In this document: positions 26,468-34,716 of the stretch, in pieces
Layout of the letters: the number at the start of each line of letters is the position of its first letter
Numbering within the stretch: the stretch's first letter is position 1
Source: Tatumella terrea
GTDB lineage: Bacteria > Pseudomonadota > Gammaproteobacteria > Enterobacterales > Enterobacteriaceae
Direction: 5' to 3'
Assembly (NCBI RefSeq): GCF_039523755.1
Contig: NZ_BAAAFX010000010.1
Location: 285,750 to 349,749 of the forward strand
DNA length: 64,000 nucleotides
Program-made: the position numbers and the translations under genes
The notes under the pieces: model-generated
What the model saw: only the letters and a program-made list of their open reading frames with translations
The model's database searches: none
What the model was told of the DNA's origin: nothing

Positions 26468-27265
26468 TCAGGATGACGACCGGAGCTGCGGGGTCGCAAA
26501 CCGGCGGTTTTCCAGCACCGGCAGAACCTCTCTGGCGTAATGCAGTCGTCCGGCATCGATATCGGCAAAAATCAGGGCCGGGGCTTCGGCTGCACTGGCG
26601 ATCACCACGCCCAGCGGGTCAGCGACCAGACTGTTACCGATATTCTTCGGCCCGCACTCTCCGACGGCAACCAGGTAACAGGTGTTTTCCAGCGCCCGGG
26701 TGGTGGTCAGCATTTGCCAGTGTTTTTCTTTGAGGGGGCCGCGTAACCAGGCGGCGGGCAGTACCAGTAAATCAGCCCCGTCCAGGGCCAGCCGTCGGGC
26801 CATTTCCGGAAAACGGATGTCATAACAGGTCATCAGACCGACGTTCATTCCGGCAACCGTAATCAGGGGCGGGATCTGTTGTCCGGCGTTTACCCGGGCA
26901 GATTCCTGCACGGCAAAAGCATCGTACAAATGCAGCTTTTCGTAGCGTGCAATAATCTGCCCCTGATGCAGGGCAAACAGGGTATTGATGGCCCGTTCGC
27001 CCGGGGCCGGCACATGCTGGGTAAATATAATGGTTAAACGGGAGCCTTCACTGGCGGTAAGTAACCGGCGCAGGAACGGACCCTCTTCCGGCTGGGCGGC
27101 CTCCACCACATAGGCCGGGGAGGTATTATCTCTGGCGAGAATAGCCTCCGGTAAGACCAGTAAATCGGCACCGGCCCTGGCGGCCTGCGCCATTAAGGCC
27201 AGACAGGTATCGGCATTTTCCTGCCATTCACGACTGACGGCGAACTGTCCGAGGGCAACTTTCAT
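26468..27265 (-). CDS. ybeM: deaminated glutathione amidase (Nit1/YbeM-like)
   Basis: Carbon-nitrogen hydrolase of 265 residues. The catalytic triad is visible: Glu40 in VLPEAILARD, Lys110 in YEKLHLYDAF and Cys147 in LMTCYDIRFPE. YEKLHLYDAF, PAAWLRGPLKE and the ending LPVLENRRFATPQL correspond closely to E. coli YbeM, the bacterial Nit1-type enzyme that hydrolyses deaminated glutathione, a transaminase side product. ATG 27265 gives the family start (MKVALGQFAV) and has AGGAT upstream; a longer in-frame start at 27307 would add 14 unrelated residues. Standing next to the glutathione importer operon it makes metabolic sense. Confidence 0.87.
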   Translation of the reverse strand: MKVALGQFAVSREWQENADTCLALMAQAARAGADLLVLPEAILARDNTSPAYVVEAAQPEEGPFLRRLLTASEGSRLTIIFTQHVPAPGERAINTLFALHQGQIIARYEKLHLYDAFAVQESARVNAGQQIPPLITVAGMNVGLMTCYDIRFPEMARRLALDGADLLVLPAAWLRGPLKEKHWQMLTTTRALENTCYLVAVGECGPKNIGNSLVADPLGVVIASAAEAPALIFADIDAGRLHYAREVLPVLENRRFATPQLRSSS

Positions 27266-27343
27266 CAGGGTATCCTGTGCTAAGAGCGGTGATCCCATCA
27301 TAGGCAAAGAACGTTACGGTGACCACTCTTGCGACCCGGACGC

Positions 27344-28108
27344 TCAGGCGATCACTACCTCCACGCCCGCATCCGCCAGTTGCCGGGCCAGCAGGGCAGG
27401 CAACGGTTTGTCGGTTAACAACATATCAAACGCGGTAATACTGGCTATCCGTGCCGGAAAGACCTTACCGAATTTACTGCTGTCCATCACCAGTACCTTG
27501 CGGGCTGCGCGCTTCAGCGCATGATGTTTCATGGCCAGCTCATTAAGGTTATAGCAGGTTACGCCCTGATGTTCATCCAGCCCGGCGGCAGAGAGAAAAG
27601 CCAGCGTCGGGCAGAATTCTTCCAGCAACGAATGCGTCCCGGCCGGGGTGAAGATGGCATTATCCGGGTGAAACTCGCCACCGCTAAGGATGACCCGGCA
27701 GGCGGTTTTTTCCTGTAATGCCAGGAAGGTATTCATGGACGCGGTGAGGGCAGTAAACGGCAAATCATGGCTGATGGCGGCGATAATATGCGGTGTTGTC
27801 GTTCCGCAATCAAAGAAGACCGTCTCATTTTTTGAGACTAAGGTGGCTGCCAGCTGCGCAATCTGCTTTTTTCTGGTGACCTGCCGCGTGGCCTGGTCCG
27901 AAATAAAATAGTGGCCGGTGGTGCGCTGAGTGGCACTGATAATATATCCGCCCAGTAATAATAACTGTTGCGGACACTGGCTGAGGTCCCGACGGACGGT
28001 CATTCCGGAAACACCGAGCAACTCAGCGGCCCGGTGCAAATGGAGTCGCCCGGCAGCATGAATTTCCTGCAGCAGTCGCTGTATACGTTGTTCGCGTTTT
28101 GATTCCAT
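27344..28108 (-). CDS. deoR: deoxyribose operon repressor DeoR
   Basis: DeoR-family repressor of 254 residues. The N-terminal HTH (HLHRAAELLGVSGMTVRRDLS) is followed by the sugar-phosphate-binding domain with FFDCGTTTPHII, LSGGEFHPDNAIF and SKFGKVFPARI. LLLGGYI and CYNLNELAMKHHA mark it as the true DeoR, which binds deoxyribose-5-phosphate and represses nucleoside catabolism genes. Two ATG codons at 28111 and 28108 are equally good starts; the GTG further upstream is not. None of its usual targets is in the window. Confidence 0.87.
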   Translation of the reverse strand: MESKREQRIQRLLQEIHAAGRLHLHRAAELLGVSGMTVRRDLSQCPQQLLLLGGYIISATQRTTGHYFISDQATRQVTRKKQIAQLAATLVSKNETVFFDCGTTTPHIIAAISHDLPFTALTASMNTFLALQEKTACRVILSGGEFHPDNAIFTPAGTHSLLEEFCPTLAFLSAAGLDEHQGVTCYNLNELAMKHHALKRAARKVLVMDSSKFGKVFPARIASITAFDMLLTDKPLPALLARQLADAGVEVVIA

Positions 28109-28237
28109 CATTTCAGAGTCCCTGACCGTGGGGAGAGCGAATATTTCGCGGATGATTATGCGCTGCTTCCCTGGCCCTGTAAAAATTATCGGGGCAGAGT
28201 GAGAGACGGTCAGCGGTATTGATGCGGTAATAATACA

Positions 28238-28265
28238 AAGAACGCTGCCGGCCACAGGCCGGCAG
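28238..28265 (-). terminator. terminator after psiE
   Basis: Perfect hairpin CTGCCGGCC / GGCCGGCAG with a three-base loop at 28245-28265, followed on the minus strand by the T-rich GTTCTTTG. It lies just downstream of the psiE stop. Confidence 0.65.
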
Positions 28266-28279
28266 TCCGGGGGCGGGGG

Positions 28280-28675
28280 TTAACTGTCTTCGTCGGCTTC
28301 GTGTTTTTTATACGGGAATTTGTGGTGACCATAGCGGACAATCAGTACGGCCACGCCCAGCAGTACGATCCCCAGGGAATACAGCACGATTTCCTGCGGT
28401 TTGATATCGCTGGGTTCGGTCATCAGATGGCGGGCAATACCGACCATCGCGATATAGAGTGGCATACGTACCGGTAACTGACCCATCTTCCAGTAGGTTT
28501 CTGTCATCGAAATAAATTCAAGGTACATAAACAACAGCAGGATATCGCTGACCGTGATATGGCGTTCCATGATCATGGTGACGACATGGCTCACTAAAGC
28601 AATAATGGTGGAAATCAGGATGACCATTAAACCGCTTTTTTCGATCACTGAAGGGATATTGCCGGGGAACTTCAT
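28280..28675 (-). CDS. psiE: phosphate-starvation-inducible membrane protein PsiE
   Basis: 131-residue integral membrane protein with four predicted helices and the PsiE features MERHITVSDILLLFMYLEFI and MPLYIAMVGIARHLM. The charged tail YGHHKFPYKKHEADEDS is cytoplasmic. PsiE is induced by phosphate starvation and starvation signals in E. coli; its biochemical role is unknown. ATG 28675 has GGAGATAAC upstream. No pho box was identified. Confidence 0.85.
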   Translation of the reverse strand: MKFPGNIPSVIEKSGLMVILISTIIALVSHVVTMIMERHITVSDILLLFMYLEFISMTETYWKMGQLPVRMPLYIAMVGIARHLMTEPSDIKPQEIVLYSLGIVLLGVAVLIVRYGHHKFPYKKHEADEDS

Positions 28676-28885
28676 GGGTTATCTCCGAATTGATACAGGG
28701 GTCATTATTCTCCCGGATAAATGTTATAAAAATCATCGCGCCGGCGCGATAATTTACTGCTACCAGGTGTTGCAGACCCCGCCAGGCTGACAGACCCGGT
28801 GACCGGCCGGAACACCGGCTCCGGGACGGGCTCACCGCGCTCTGTGACAATTGCTGTAAAAAACAGCAACTAAACCCGGGGGTGC

Positions 28886-28914
28886 TGGATTAGCCGCCAG
28901 AGATACCTTATAAT
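28886..28914 (+). promoter_or_regulatory. promoter of the tRNA gene
   Basis: TATAAT at 28909-28914 lies 15 bases before the tRNA 5' end and is followed by the GC-rich discriminator CCCCGCC typical of stringently controlled stable RNA promoters. The -35 element is weak (TGGATT-like at 28886-28891, 17 bases upstream). Confidence 0.65.
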
Positions 28915-28928
28915 CCCCGCCACTCACT

Positions 28929-29004
28929 GGCCCCTTAGCTCAGTGGTTAGAGCAGGCGACTCATAATCGCTTGGTCGCTGGTTCAAGTCCAGCAGGGGCC
29001 ACCA
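28929..29004 (+). tRNA. ileX: tRNA-Ile2, anticodon CAU (lysidine-modified)
   Basis: 76 bases including the encoded CCA end. The acceptor stem GGCCCCT pairs with AGGGGCC, and the anticodon loop is CTCATAA. The sequence matches what I remember of the E. coli ileX/ileY tRNA, not an elongator tRNA-Met: the CAU anticodon is converted by TilS so that it reads AUA. The accessory island with phage remnants begins right after it, so this gene was probably the integration site. Confidence 0.92.
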
Positions 29005-29030
29005 GATTCTTCCTGTGAATTCAGGACATT

Positions 29031-29056
29031 AAGCCACTCTAAGGAGTGGCTTTTTT
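29031..29056 (+). terminator. terminator of the tRNA-Ile2 transcript
   Basis: AAGCCACTC pairs with GAGTGGCTT around a TAAG loop and runs into six T. It lies 27 bases after the tRNA 3' end. Confidence 0.9.
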
Positions 29057-29096
29057 GTTGGCTGAATATCCGTTGGCAGCAAAATGGCAGCTACTA

Positions 29097-29440
29097 TCAA
29101 CAAAATTTAATATTACCTCTCGCAGAAGTTGCGAAGTCCTGCAGATTGCTGAGTTGATCGCGCAGGCTGCCGAACATATCAGACAGCGACTCATCAACTC
29201 GTTTCAGGGTCAGCGTAAATTCAGTGCGGCGCGGCATCCCGCAGGCAAAAAATTCCGTTTTGGTCTGGCTCCGGCTCCCGATGACAAACATGTCATAAAT
29301 GGTGCCGCTGCCCTCAATCAAAGGCCATGCCTTACCCGGTTCTGCCATTTTTTCCAGCGCCAGCAGTGACAACCTGCCGCCGGTGACTTCCGGCAGTAGC
29401 ACGCCGGACAACGTCAGCGAGTCGTTATCCGGACCACATT
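29097..29440 (-). pseudogene. U: P2-like phage tail protein gpU remnant
   Basis: The minus-strand frame contains LPEVTGGRLSLLALEKMAEP, GKAWPLIEGSGTIYDMFVIG and MPRRTEFTLTLKRVDES, which line up with P2 tail protein U (PELTGG, EEGRAWPLLDG, FTLSLTRVDESL in my memory of P2). The N-terminal third is missing and the frame is joined directly to the end of the tail-sheath remnant at about 29430, so both came from a deletion inside a former prophage. It is close to the tRNA and reads toward it. Confidence 0.8.
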
Positions 29441-29742
29441 TGCGCTTTTGCCATCGTGTACATGAGCACCTGCGCGGTGCGGGTGTAACACTCAAACTGA
29501 AAGAGCGCATCATCACTGAGTCAGCGGGAACCCCGGAAGCGGAAGCCGTCTTTTCGGATCAGCGTGGTCACGTCATTCTGGTTCAGCAGGCCCACATCAG
29601 TTGCCGGATCCTGCAGGTTCCGGCAAGCGTCTTTTGAAATGCCGGTGACACCGTTCACGCCGATGTTTGGCAGGGATTTATGCCAGCCGGTCTGCTCGTC
29701 GATTTTCTCAATGCGCACGCCGTGGTGATAATCCTGTGCCAT
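29425..29742 (-). pseudogene. FI: P2-like tail sheath protein FI remnant with internal deletion
   Basis: ATG 29742 starts MAQDYHHGVRI, the sheath N-terminus, then jumps after a few residues to EQTGWHKSLPNIGVNGVTGI and VTTLIRKDGFRF, which belong to the C-terminal half of P2 FI. An in-frame TGA at 29521 follows, yet the next codons still read as FI (SDDALFQFECYTRTAQVL) until a TAA at 29425. So about half of the gene was lost by one in-frame deletion and the rest decayed. With gpU it proves an old P2-type prophage. Confidence 0.82.
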
Positions 29743-29861
29743 GTGGCGGTTCTTTTGTGAAGGGGTTCCGCTATGGTCAGGTCTCAGGGAAGGGAAATCA
29801 TGCTGTTGGCATCGTGTGGCAGCTGACACCACGGGCAAATTGTATTACCCGTGGTGAGCAT

Positions 29862-30185
29862 TCAGAAAAGCCAGCGTCCCGCATGGGCTGACTCTGTAAA
29901 CATTCTTATGGTCAGAGGCTTTTTTTCCTGCTTCACGGGCGCGCGTGATAACAGCGAAGGAGTTTTCCAGGGGAAATAAGCGGCAGTACTGAAGCCTTCT
30001 GGCTCTACGTTGAAGTCATGGAAAAACTTCTCCGCCATCTCTGCGATATCATCCGCCTCATACTGCTCCTGAAGAATGTCATCGTCGCCGACTTCAATTT
30101 TCTTAAACAAGAGGGTCGTCACCAGCGGCAGCTCACGCAGAATGAAGTCGCGCACCGCATCAGGGGTTGCTGTCATATTATTCAC
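29862..30185 (-). CDS. DUF1493-family protein
   Basis: 107 residues, acidic. Family features are the N-terminal helix FILRELPLVTTLLF, the acidic DDDILQEQYEADDIAEMAE, the middle EPEGFSTAAYFPW and the end KPLTIRMFTESAHAGRWLF. The function of DUF1493 is unknown; these small cytoplasmic proteins are common in enterobacterial accessory islands, usually right behind an STM2901-type gene, as here (ATGA overlap). Two further DUF1493 genes, both damaged, lie at 39261 and 46091. Confidence 0.78.
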   Translation of the reverse strand: MNNMTATPDAVRDFILRELPLVTTLLFKKIEVGDDDILQEQYEADDIAEMAEKFFHDFNVEPEGFSTAAYFPWKTPSLLSRAPVKQEKKPLTIRMFTESAHAGRWLF

Positions 30186-30637
30186 CAGATTTTATCCTCC
30201 GGGCGCACAATCAGGTTATAGCGATGGACGGTGCGAAAACTGATTTGTGCGACATCTTTTGCCAGAATAACCCATCCGACAACGGGCACGGCCCTGCCCA
30301 CAAACGCGCCCAGATTATTCACCCAGAAAATTTTCAGCCTGCGAAGGCTGAAGGATTTGGCGGTCAGGGTTGGCAGAATGCGGCGCCGGAATTGGCAGGA
30401 CAGGTGCTTGCGGAAAAAGATCGAAGCAACGGAAGTGCCGGGGGTTGCCGTATTGGGCTTGCCCGGTACGTTGATATTATTGTTGCCCAGGATGAGCCCC
30501 GCAACGGCTACAATATCCTGCACGCCCAGCTGTTTCTGCGTCTCGTCAACCAGCACCCAGAACAGCAATTCCTGCGGCGTCAGATTAGGCAGCCCATTAA
30601 AATAATATGTCCCTTTGAGTTCCTCAGTTGTATCCAT
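30182..30637 (-). CDS. STM2901-family protein
   Basis: 151 residues. N-terminal MDTTEELKGTYYFNGLPNLT, the middle LGVQDIVAVAGLILGNNNI and the hydrophobic GAFVGRAVPVVGWVILAKDV, followed by RTVHRYNLIVRPEDKIW, correspond to the STM2901 group known from Salmonella. The hydrophobic segment suggests membrane association. Function unknown. It forms a coupled pair with the DUF1493 gene downstream. No promoter could be assigned in the 259 bases up to the IS3 copy at 30850. Confidence 0.72.
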   Translation of the reverse strand: MDTTEELKGTYYFNGLPNLTPQELLFWVLVDETQKQLGVQDIVAVAGLILGNNNINVPGKPNTATPGTSVASIFFRKHLSCQFRRRILPTLTAKSFSLRRLKIFWVNNLGAFVGRAVPVVGWVILAKDVAQISFRTVHRYNLIVRPEDKIW

Positions 30638-30896
30638 ATCAACGGATTCCTTTCTGCAGATATTTGACAGATTTTAGATTAACATTTGTACAGGCAGGAG
30701 GCTAATATGTTTCTGGTTCTGCCTTCAGGCAGGTTTACCGGCCAACTGATATCCGGTGTGTTTGACAGATCTGTTGCCTGAATTGCCTGAATATATTTCA
30801 TCCATGCCGTAAGCGAAGTTTTATCCACCTTTGTGAATCGCCACGGGTTTAACAGACACCCCGGAGTCATTTAAGATGACTTAAATAGAGGTGCCC

Positions 30897-31208
30897 ATGA
30901 GCGGTAAGCGTTATCGCGAAGGGTTTAAAATTGAAGCAGTCAAACAGGTTGTTGATCGCGGTCATTCTGTTTCCAGCGTTGCTACACGTCTCGATATCAC
31001 CACCCACAGCCTTTACGCCTGGATAAAGAAGTACGGTCCGGACTCATCCACTCATAAAGAACAGTCAGATGCTCTGGCCGGGATCCGCCGTCTCCAGAAA
31101 GAGCTGAAGCGGGTTACCGACGAACGGGACATATTAAAAAAGCCGTTGCAGATTCAATTGGTCAACGCAACAGTCATGTTAAAACATGGGGTTGCGGAGG
31201 ATTTTTGA
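30897..31208 (+). pseudogene. IS3-family transposase OrfA, truncated
   Basis: MSGKRYREGFKIEAVKQVVD, ITTHSLYAWIKKYG and RLQKELKRVTDERDILKK are the HTH and leucine-zipper parts of IS3 OrfA. After DILKK (about 31143) the frame enters IS30-type flanking DNA and stops at 31208. ATG 30897 is the natural start. Confidence 0.8.
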
Positions 31209-31484
31209 ATGAGACGAACATTTACAGCAAAGGAAAAAGTATCTGTTTTTGAACTGTGGAAGAACGGAACAGGCTTCAGTGAAATAGCTAATATCCTGGG
31301 TTCAAAACCAGGAACAATCTTCACTATGTTAAGAGATACTGGCGGCATAAAACCAAATGAACGCAAGCCAGCTGTAGCTCACCTGACACTGTCTGAGCGC
31401 GAAGAAATACGAGCCGGTTTGTCAGCCAAAATTAGCATTCGTGCGATAGCTACGGCACTAAATCGTAGTCCTTCCACGATCTAA
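31209..31484 (+). pseudogene. IS30-family transposase, N-terminal fragment
   Basis: 91 residues with the IS30 HTH organisation: RRTFTAKEKVSVFELWKNG, FSEIANILGSKPGTIFTML and LTLSEREEIRAGLSAKISIR, then IATALNRSPSTI, after which IS3 sequence resumes. The DDE catalytic domain is absent, so it cannot be active. The string ATTCAATTGGTCAACGCAAC at about 31152 may be its left terminal repeat. Confidence 0.78.
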
Positions 31485-31816
31485 CAACACTGGAGCAGAT
31501 CATTGAATGGAAAGGGAAATCCGTATAAATTCGGTGTGACAATGGTCCAGAGTATGCAGGTAATACACTTATGATATGGGCGAAACAACAGGATATCCGG
31601 CTCAACTTTATTCAGCCTGGAAAACCTTAGCAGAATGCTTATATTGAGCGTGATCACCTGACATTACGCTATGACTGGCTGGATCAGCACCTGTTTTCGT
31701 CATTAAATGAATTGCAGAAATATGCGACAAAATGGCAATATTTTTATAATCACCAACGACCGAATATGGCACTGAATGGATTTACACCGATGCAGCATAT
31801 TAAGCGTATGGCCTGA
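31485..31816 (+). pseudogene. IS3-family transposase OrfB, C-terminal fragment
   Basis: Starting at about 31485 the frame reads EQIIEWKGNPYKI, RCDNGPEYAGNTLMIWAKQQ and LNFIQPGKP, then a stop (TAG at 31628) and QNAYIERD, YNHQRPNMALNGFTP. This is the rve/DDE domain end of an IS3 OrfB. It retains one Asp of the triad (DNGPEY) but is truncated and has an internal stop. Confidence 0.78.
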
Positions 31817-31930
31817 TTTTACTTATCACCTCCGTTTAAAAATGGGGGGGTTACCGTGTCGCAAAAGTGTTGCCTCATTTTTCCACGGCGTACAAAATCA
31901 ACGCTGAGCAGAACTTTAGCATTTGTATGA

Positions 31931-32023
31931 TTCAGTGATGCGTCGGGCTACTATGAATGGTTTAAGAACGAGCTCATAGAAATGTTGAATGGACAACGGC
32001 TGGCAGGGTTACTATTGAATTAG
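31931..32023 (+). pseudogene. 30-codon protein tail, possible toxin remnant
   Basis: Between the IS3 end and the next gene an open frame of 30 codons reads FSDASGYYEWFKNELIEMLN and stops at 32023. It looks like the C-terminus of a larger protein cut by the IS. The family is not recognised. It lies 55 bases before the candidate toxin gene at 32079. The rest of 31861-32078 shows nothing. Confidence 0.3.
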
Positions 32024-32078
32024 TTAGTACCCATAAGGAAAACCACCAAATTTATCTCAATTTTAAAAGGATTTTAAA

Positions 32079-32729
32079 TTGGATAGCTATCAGGAAATCG
32101 CAAGGCGTATAGCCAAAATTATACTGTCGCCAGATTCGGCCATAGGCGTTATTGACGGTGTTTTGTCAGTATCTAAAGATATGGGCTATCTGGCGTTTGG
32201 CTTTATAGATACTGATACCCGATATCAACGCGAAACTGAAAAGATAAGGATGTTAACAGCTATAAAGCATGGGCTGTTAGATCACCATAATTTCATCAAG
32301 ACAATCGAAACTGTTCTCAACAACTTCAATAAATTTGTTCCCGAAACCAGGCAAAACGCTATATACAGTAAGATAATTGCCTCTGTTGCTGGCCGCACCA
32401 TCACTAACTCTATGATTGCTGGCAGGATTGCCACCGCCATTGCGCAACGCAGCTCATTTCTTATAACTCTTCGCGGTGGCATCATTGGTAACTCATTACT
32501 GATCGGTGGCATGGTTGAAAGGTGCATTTATACATCTCAACGTCTTCAACAATACAACCCTGATATTTATCACGCCCTGCGCTACCGAAATTATGATTTA
32601 CTCTACTTTCTTGTTGAGCCAGCCTTAAACCCATTCGTTGAAGCACTTAAAGTAAAAAACACTCAGGGCCAGCCTGCATTTGAAAAAATTCTTAGTATGG
32701 TTGAGAAAGAGATCAATGCGAAAAGATAA
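32079..32729 (+). CDS. unrecognised 216-residue protein, candidate membrane-inserting toxin
   Basis: I do not recognise the family with certainty. The protein starts with TTG (AAAAGGA lies about eight bases upstream; the first in-frame ATG would lose 36 residues). It has no signal peptide. The centre (residues about 105-150) is a Gly/Ile/Ala-rich stretch, RTITNSMIAGRIATAIAQRS and TLRGGIIGNSLLIGGMV, resembling helical hairpins of soluble proteins that insert into membranes. It is followed, with a 14-base overlap, by a small two-helix membrane protein. Size and layout are like the Serratia T6SS pore-forming effector Ssp6 and its immunity Sip6, but no sequence match is claimed. Alternatives are a phage or plasmid accessory protein. 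Confidence 0.5.
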   Translation: MDSYQEIARRIAKIILSPDSAIGVIDGVLSVSKDMGYLAFGFIDTDTRYQRETEKIRMLTAIKHGLLDHHNFIKTIETVLNNFNKFVPETRQNAIYSKIIASVAGRTITNSMIAGRIATAIAQRSSFLITLRGGIIGNSLLIGGMVERCIYTSQRLQQYNPDIYHALRYRNYDLLYFLVEPALNPFVEALKVKNTQGQPAFEKILSMVEKEINAKR

Positions 32730-32934
32730 CCCTCAAAAACTCAGTATAGGCAAGCGTATCTTATTTACTCTTATTGAGACTTCAGGTGCAGTGATTGGTG
32801 GATTGTTCGTCGTACTCTGCTGCTACTGGTTCTTTCATTATGATACATGGCATGAACGCCTTATCGCTATAGGTCTATCCGTATTGGTTGTTTTTGTGAT
32901 TGGCAAAATTTTACCAGAACGGCCAAATCAATAG
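32716..32934 (+). CDS. small two-helix membrane protein, candidate immunity protein
   Basis: 72 residues starting at ATG 32716, inside the last codons of the preceding gene, with a GAGAAAGAG site. Two membrane helices are clear (residues about 17-38, LIETSGAVIGGLFVVLCCYWF, and about 47-63, LIAIGLSVLVVFVIGKI), joined by a short loop FHYDTWHER. Coupled translation behind a possible membrane toxin suggests an inner-membrane immunity protein. Homology is unknown. Confidence 0.5.
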   Translation: MRKDNPQKLSIGKRILFTLIETSGAVIGGLFVVLCCYWFFHYDTWHERLIAIGLSVLVVFVIGKILPERPNQ

Positions 32935-33471
32935 GTTTATCTTACCCCATTTGATCTTACTCCTGACGGCATTATAGGTGTCACGCTTTTCAGTTTAACA
33001 CTCCGACCATTCCTGCCGTCAGGTGCCGCAACTCGTGATTTTTCACATTTTACATCCCGACATTGTAAGTATACCTGTATTAGTTCCAGACACTTTTTTA
33101 GGTTTCCGGTTTTACAGCCATCAACAGGTATTCTTCCGGCGTAAGGTTATTCAGAGATTCATGAGGTCGTTCACGGTTATATTCCGCCAGCCAGCGGTCT
33201 GTTTCTCCCGTACTTCATTCAGTGTTCTGAACAGATAAAATGCAGTATTTCAGTCCTGTATGTCCGGTTAAATCATTCAATAAAAGCATTCCGGGTGGGT
33301 TTTCCGGGCTGAATGAACTCTGGCTGTACACCATGATCTTCAGCCCACTGAGCCAGTGTCAGTGAGATAAATTCCGGCCCGTGATACCTATTGAGTGCAT
33401 CCGGCTGGTATTTAAGTCAGCTATTTTCTACAACTTGTAATGTCCGTGTCTGTCACAAGTGGAGAAAATCA

Positions 33472-34716
33472 ATGAACACTTTAGTTAGTAACATCGGTGT
33501 GTCGGGGACTCTGATTGCCCTGGATATCGCTAAAAAACATCACGATGCAAAAATTCGGCACCCGGATGGACGAACATCCTATCTGCGTATTGAAAATACC
33601 CTGGAAGGATTCAACCGACTGCTTGCGCTCACCGCTTCACCCCATGAAGATATTATCGCTGCATTTGAACCTACAGCTGATTATCACCGTAACATCGCAT
33701 GGTGGTTACATAAGCAGGGAGTTCAGTGCCATCTTGTTTCCTCTGTCAGATGTGCGCGAGCTCGTGAGATGCTGTTTAGGACCTGGGATAAAAATGATCG
33801 CAAAGATGCCAGTGTCATTATGTATTTGCTCGAACAAGGATTATCTTCACCATTTTATGATCCTCTGGCGAATGGCATTATCGATATACAGGAGATATCA
33901 AATACATACCATCAGGTTACTCTGGCACGAACACGATGTCTGAACAGCCTGGTTAACCACTATCTGACCCTTTATTTTCCCGAAGCTGAGCAGTTTCTGC
34001 ATATGTCCCGGGCAGAGTGGTTCTGCCAGTTTTTACTTCAATTCCCTACACCGTCTTGTATCACGTCACTTAACCGGGATGTGTTTGTAAAACAGTCATG
34101 GGATGTTGTTGGGCGGAAACAGTATAAACAGCAATTTCTAGAACATCTCTATGATGTTGCAGCGAATTCCATTGCATTACCGTTACCAGATGATTCTCTG
34201 GCAGTGGCCACGTTCAGATTACAGCTTCATCGATATATCGAACTTTCGGCCCAACGATTACAACTTGAGAAACAAGCAGAAAAATATTTGCAGGAACGAA
34301 GTGACTACCAGCATTTACGTACGATCCCGGGGATTGGACCTGTAATTGCCCTTATGGTTATTGCTGAAAGTGGTGATTTGACACGTTTCGCTCATTATCG
34401 GCAGTACCTCAACTTTTGTGGTTTTAATCTCTCGGCCATTCAGAGCGGGCAAAAGCACAGTGGTTACAGATTATCAAAACGTAGAAATGCGCGGTTAAGA
34501 TATGCCTTCTGGCTTGCCGCCACAGTAGCAGTAAGAACGAGGGAAAACAGTTTCCGGTACAAATATGAACGCTATCTTCGGGAAAATGGAGACAAGCCTG
34601 ATCAGAAAAGAAAAGCCATGACGGCTGTGGCAACAAAAGTCGCCAGAGTGGCGCATGCAATTGTAAAGCAGAATATTGATTATAAAGGGTATTATGAAAT
34701 AAGCCATGGGACGTGA
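33472..34716 (+). CDS. IS110-family transposase (DEDD recombinase)
   Basis: 414 residues, apparently intact. The N-terminal RuvC-like DEDD domain shows LIALDIAKKHHDAKI (first Asp), AAFEPTADYH (Glu) and WDKNDRKDASVIM (two Asp). The C-terminal transposase_20 domain has HLRTIPGIGPVIALMVIAES and the region with the catalytic Ser, GQKHSGYRLSKRRNARLR. ATG 33472 follows GGAGAAAATCA. IS110 recombinases act with a structured non-coding bridge RNA from their own element. Confidence 0.88.
   Translation: MNTLVSNIGVSGTLIALDIAKKHHDAKIRHPDGRTSYLRIENTLEGFNRLLALTASPHEDIIAAFEPTADYHRNIAWWLHKQGVQCHLVSSVRCARAREMLFRTWDKNDRKDASVIMYLLEQGLSSPFYDPLANGIIDIQEISNTYHQVTLARTRCLNSLVNHYLTLYFPEAEQFLHMSRAEWFCQFLLQFPTPSCITSLNRDVFVKQSWDVVGRKQYKQQFLEHLYDVAANSIALPLPDDSLAVATFRLQLHRYIELSAQRLQLEKQAEKYLQERSDYQHLRTIPGIGPVIALMVIAESGDLTRFAHYRQYLNFCGFNLSAIQSGQKHSGYRLSKRRNARLRYAFWLAATVAVRTRENSFRYKYERYLRENGDKPDQKRKAMTAVATKVARVAHAIVKQNIDYKGYYEISHGT

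Larger units (their letters stand above)
30850..31860 (+). mobile_element. degraded IS3-family element carrying an IS30-type fragment
   Basis: The left end (about 30855, ACACCCCGGAGTCATTTAA) and the right end (near 31858, TTTAAAAATGGGGGG) bracket an IS3-type orfA start and orfB end. Between 31145 and 31484 the continuity is replaced by the 5' part of an IS30-family transposase gene. Most of orfB and most of the IS30 element are gone. The ends are estimated, since the inverted repeats are degenerate. Confidence 0.7.

Noticed and set aside
28929..29004. tRNA-Met by anticodon CAT
   Set aside because: The stem sequences match the E. coli tRNA-Ile2 (ileX/ileY), whose CAU is modified to read AUA.
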